Both the position numbers and the translations under genes were made by a program. Positions 61,982 to 64,000 of a stretch of 64,000 nucleotides of DNA are shown here, one piece after another. Origin of the DNA: Algoriphagus taiwanensis (GTDB taxonomy: Bacteria > Bacteroidota > Bacteroidia > Cytophagales > Cyclobacteriaceae); contig NZ_BTPE01000008.1 in the NCBI RefSeq assembly GCF_036245645.1, positions 124,001-188,000 on the forward strand. The letters run 5' to 3'. The notes under the pieces were generated by a model that was not told where the DNA came from, did not search any database, and saw only the letters and a list, made by a program, of their open reading frames with translations. The stretch's first letter is position 1. The number at the start of each line of letters is the position of its first letter.

Positions 61982-62680
61982 ATGATTCAGCTTCTTCCTT
62001 TTGACAGTAATCTTTTTGGATATTCCGTGGGTTCTTTGCTTTGGGAAGAGACAAGCAAGGAAAGCCTTTTGCTGGAGGAAGCCAAGGATTTTAAGCTGGT
62101 CTATATTTTTTCAGACCAAGCACTTTTTTTCACTCATCCGCACATCTTACAGGTGGATATCAAAATTACCTTCGAGAAGCAGCTGCTCCCTGGTAATCCG
62201 GTAAAGGGAATTTTGCCCTTTGAAAAGGAGCACCTTTTGACCATTACATCGGAAGAAAGAGAAATGCTAAGGTTTTTGGCCTTGGAAAGCGGAAAATTCT
62301 CCCGATTTAGGCTAGATCCCAGACTTACTCATGACGAATTTGAACGCCTTTACCGTTTTTGGATTGATCAGGCCATGATCTCAGGAAATCTCCTTCAGGC
62401 AGAAAAGAATAAAGGCATGGTTTCTTTTTCTCAGAAAAAGGAAAAAGGCAAAATTGAATTGATAGCCGTAAATCCGGAGAATCAACAGATGGGGTGGGGG
62501 AAGAAACTGGTTCAGGCAGCCGAACACCTGCTTTTTGAAAGGGGGGTAAAAACTCTCCAAATTTCAACTCAGGAGTCCAACCTGCCCGCCATGCATCTCT
62601 ACAAAAATCTGGGCTATCAAATCACGGAGAAAACCTTTGTTTACCATTATTGGAGAGGAAGCCAATTCATTACCTCCTGA
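61982..62680 (+). CDS. GNAT acetyltransferase, WecD-like
   Basis: This 232-residue protein begins MIQLLPFDSNLFGYSVGSLL, the PFDSxxFG opening that marks WecD/RffC-type dTDP-fucosamine acetyltransferases. It ends in a GNAT core, KIELIAVNPENQQMGWGKKL near residues 160-179, followed by LYKNLGYQITEKTFVYHYW. I chose the ATG at 61982, 10 bases after the previous stop, over an upstream frame inside the glycosyltransferase gene. The next gene encodes a WecE-like aminotransferase, which normally makes the substrate of WecD (dTDP-4-amino-4,6-dideoxygalactose). Confidence 0.8.
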   Translation: MIQLLPFDSNLFGYSVGSLLWEETSKESLLLEEAKDFKLVYIFSDQALFFTHPHILQVDIKITFEKQLLPGNPVKGILPFEKEHLLTITSEEREMLRFLALESGKFSRFRLDPRLTHDEFERLYRFWIDQAMISGNLLQAEKNKGMVSFSQKKEKGKIELIAVNPENQQMGWGKKLVQAAEHLLFERGVKTLQISTQESNLPAMHLYKNLGYQITEKTFVYHYWRGSQFITS

Positions 62681-62698
62681 TGGACCAAGCTAAGAATT

Positions 62699-63862
62699 AT
62701 GATAACTAACCCGCATCCCATTCCCTTCAATCAGCCCTTTCTTGCCGGTAAGGAATTTGAGTATATGGAATCGGCCATCAGGAAGGAAAAAAAGCTATCG
62801 GGCAACGGTCATTTTACCCGGCTTTGTCAGCAGTTTTTTGAAGAAAAATACGGTTTTGGAAAGTGTTTCCTTAGCACTTCCTGTACGGATGCCTTAGAAA
62901 TGGCAGCCTTGTTATTGGATATTCAGCCGGGCGATGAAGTCATCATTCCTTCCTATACTTTTGTTTCTTCTGCCAACTCTTTCGCACTCAGAGGAGCCAA
63001 GATCCGATTTGTCGACAGCAAATCAGATTTTCCCGGTATGGACGAGTCCAAAGTGGAAGCGCTGATCAATGAAAGGACCAAGGCGATAGTGGCCGTTCAC
63101 TACGGAGGAGTGCCTTGCGCTATGGATATCCTGCAAAATCTCTCCAAAAAGCATGGGATTCCTTTGATCGAGGACGCAGCCCAGGCTATTGATTCTTTTT
63201 TTGAGGGGAAGGCCTTGGGTAGCTTTGGAGATCTTGCAGCCTTTAGTTTTCATGAGACTAAAAATATTCACTGCGGTGAAGGGGGAATGCTCGTGGTCAA
63301 TAATCCCAATCTGGTAAAGCGTGCTGAGGTGATTTGGGAAAAGGGTACAGACCGGGCTGCTTTATTTCGGGGGGAAATTGACAAATACGGGTGGAAAGAC
63401 CTCGGTAGTAGTTTTTTGCTTTCAGAGCTTCAGGCTGCTTACCTATTTGCGCAGCTTGAAAACTTGAAAATCATCCAGTTTCGAAGGAAAATGATTTGGG
63501 AAGATTATGCAGCTTGGTTTTCGGGCAGGCAAGATCAAATTCAAGTTCTCCCTATACCTTATTTGAAAAGCTTGGAGGATTCAATAAAGGACCTTGGAAA
63601 AGTGGAGACTCAGACTCAACCCGGAAATCATCATGTATTCTACCTCTTGTTTGAAACCCTTGAATACCGTCAGGAATGTATCCGAAGATTAAAGGAAAAG
63701 GGGATTTTGGCTGTATTTCATTACCAAAGCCTGCACAAGAGCGAGTATATTCAAAAACATCAGCCCGAGGAATACTTCCGAGATCTTCCCAATTCGGATC
63801 GCTTCACCGATTGCCTTCTTCGACTCCCTTTGTTCTACGAACTACCGGATCTAACGAAATAG
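62699..63862 (+). CDS. wecE: dTDP-4-amino-4,6-dideoxygalactose transaminase-like (WecE/RffA), C-terminus frameshifted
   Basis: This 387-residue PLP enzyme resembles E. coli WecE closely, with PFNQPFLAGKEFEYMESAIR, LSTSCTDALEMAALLLDIQP, VPCAMDILQNLSKKHGIP and the PLP lysine K188 in FSFHETKNIHCGEGG. The frame stops after LPLFYELPDLTK, about 14 residues before the usual end. The missing part, EIDSIEFEKLTYDF, is read in another frame straight after. One G inserted in ACGAAATAG near 63854 would restore it, so a single-base deletion or a sequencing error is likely. It should aminate dTDP-4-keto-6-deoxyglucose. Confidence 0.85.
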   Translation: MITNPHPIPFNQPFLAGKEFEYMESAIRKEKKLSGNGHFTRLCQQFFEEKYGFGKCFLSTSCTDALEMAALLLDIQPGDEVIIPSYTFVSSANSFALRGAKIRFVDSKSDFPGMDESKVEALINERTKAIVAVHYGGVPCAMDILQNLSKKHGIPLIEDAAQAIDSFFEGKALGSFGDLAAFSFHETKNIHCGEGGMLVVNNPNLVKRAEVIWEKGTDRAALFRGEIDKYGWKDLGSSFLLSELQAAYLFAQLENLKIIQFRRKMIWEDYAAWFSGRQDQIQVLPIPYLKSLEDSIKDLGKVETQTQPGNHHVFYLLFETLEYRQECIRRLKEKGILAVFHYQSLHKSEYIQKHQPEEYFRDLPNSDRFTDCLLRLPLFYELPDLTK

Positions 63863-63930
63863 ATTCTATCGAATTTGAAAAATTGACCTATGATTTCAAT
63901 TCTTTACTTAGGTTCAATGTTCATTGTTCA

Positions 63931-63962
63931 GAGTTCAGGGTTCAGTCACGAACCCTGAACTC
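63931..63962. repeat. 13-base inverted repeat in a GTTCA-rich stretch
   Basis: GAGTTCAGGGTTC (63931-63943) is followed by AGTCAC and the exact reverse complement GAACCCTGAACTC (63950-63962). Just before it GTTCA recurs several times. A hairpin of this size could be a terminator or a dispersed intergenic repeat. It lies 69 bases after the stop of the WecE-like gene, near the window edge. Confidence 0.6.
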
Positions 63963-64000
63963 TTCAACCTTCCCACCTGTCAATGCTTCACTTTAATCTT

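Noticed and set aside
1..64000. CRISPR array, tRNA, rRNA, prophage or intact IS element
   Set aside because: No regular spaced repeats, tRNA cloverleaf, rRNA-like sequence, phage structural gene or transposase with terminal repeats was seen.

Overview
The window is a large exopolysaccharide/capsule locus from a Bacteroidota genome, most likely a marine or aquatic Cytophagales such as a Cyclobacteriaceae/Algoriphagus relative. This rests on promoters of the TTG-N(17-23)-TAnnTTTG type, weak use of Shine-Dalgarno sequences, moderate GC, Wzi-type capsule assembly and SLBB export proteins, and the protein style. The genus is an inference. There are no rRNA, tRNA, CRISPR or intact IS elements.

Layout. 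(1) 1-232 is the end of an unidentified membrane protein. (2) 317-18364 is polysaccharide operon 1. A self-promoted winged-helix regulator (370-888) is followed by a large SLBB export protein, UDP-sugar dehydrogenase, PglD-like acetyltransferase, MOP flippase, sugar aminotransferase, ATP-grasp/HAD fusion, pyruvyltransferase-like protein, glycosyltransferases, chain-length protein, polymerase and WecG/TagA glycosyltransferase. (3) 18361-21397 holds a secreted beta-helix protein (minus) and a Wzi-like capsule assembly protein (plus) whose ATGs overlap head to head. (4) 21432-53078 is polysaccharide operon 2, about 31 kb and 26 genes. It holds a UDP-GlcNAc-type dehydrogenase, export lipoprotein, Wzc kinase, ABC flippase, a nonulosonic-acid set (NeuB, NeuC, NeuA), two methyltransferases, two AsnB amidotransferases, many GT-B glycosyltransferases, a second polymerase, a CapK/GNAT/deacetylase-like/FemAB block, an epimerase and a WecA-type initiating transferase. 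(5) 53151-55484 is an SGNH plus MBOAT acylation pair on the minus strand. (6) 55485-56240 is a gene-poor stretch with hairpin terminators, a C/A-rich repeat and a doubtful ORF. (7) 56241-60579 is a four-gene operon of exported proteins of unknown function ending in an 815-residue leucine-rich-repeat protein. (8) 61036-63862 holds an ArnC-like glycosyltransferase, a WecD-like acetyltransferase and a WecE-like aminotransferase.

The two large operons seem to be co-controlled. Their promoters carry nearly the same palindrome (AATGAG-N11-CTCATT) over the -7 box, and each leader carries an identical 24-base element. The palindrome also sits in front of the winged-helix regulator gene, so that protein is the obvious candidate to bind it. 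The 24-base element loosely resembles the ops element used by RfaH/NusG-like antiterminators, and a strong intrinsic-terminator hairpin lies inside operon 1. Together these suggest, without proving, a two-layer control: a repressor at the promoter and processive antitermination in the leader.

Probable overall job: a lipid carrier is charged by the WecA-like enzyme. Glycosyltransferases then add sugars that include uronic acids (perhaps amidated by the AsnB enzymes), an amino sugar, a nonulosonic acid and possibly a pyruvylated residue. The repeat is flipped, polymerised under Wzz/Wzc control and exported through SLBB proteins, with O-acylation by the MBOAT pair. Whether the locus makes one polymer or two cannot be told from the sequence.
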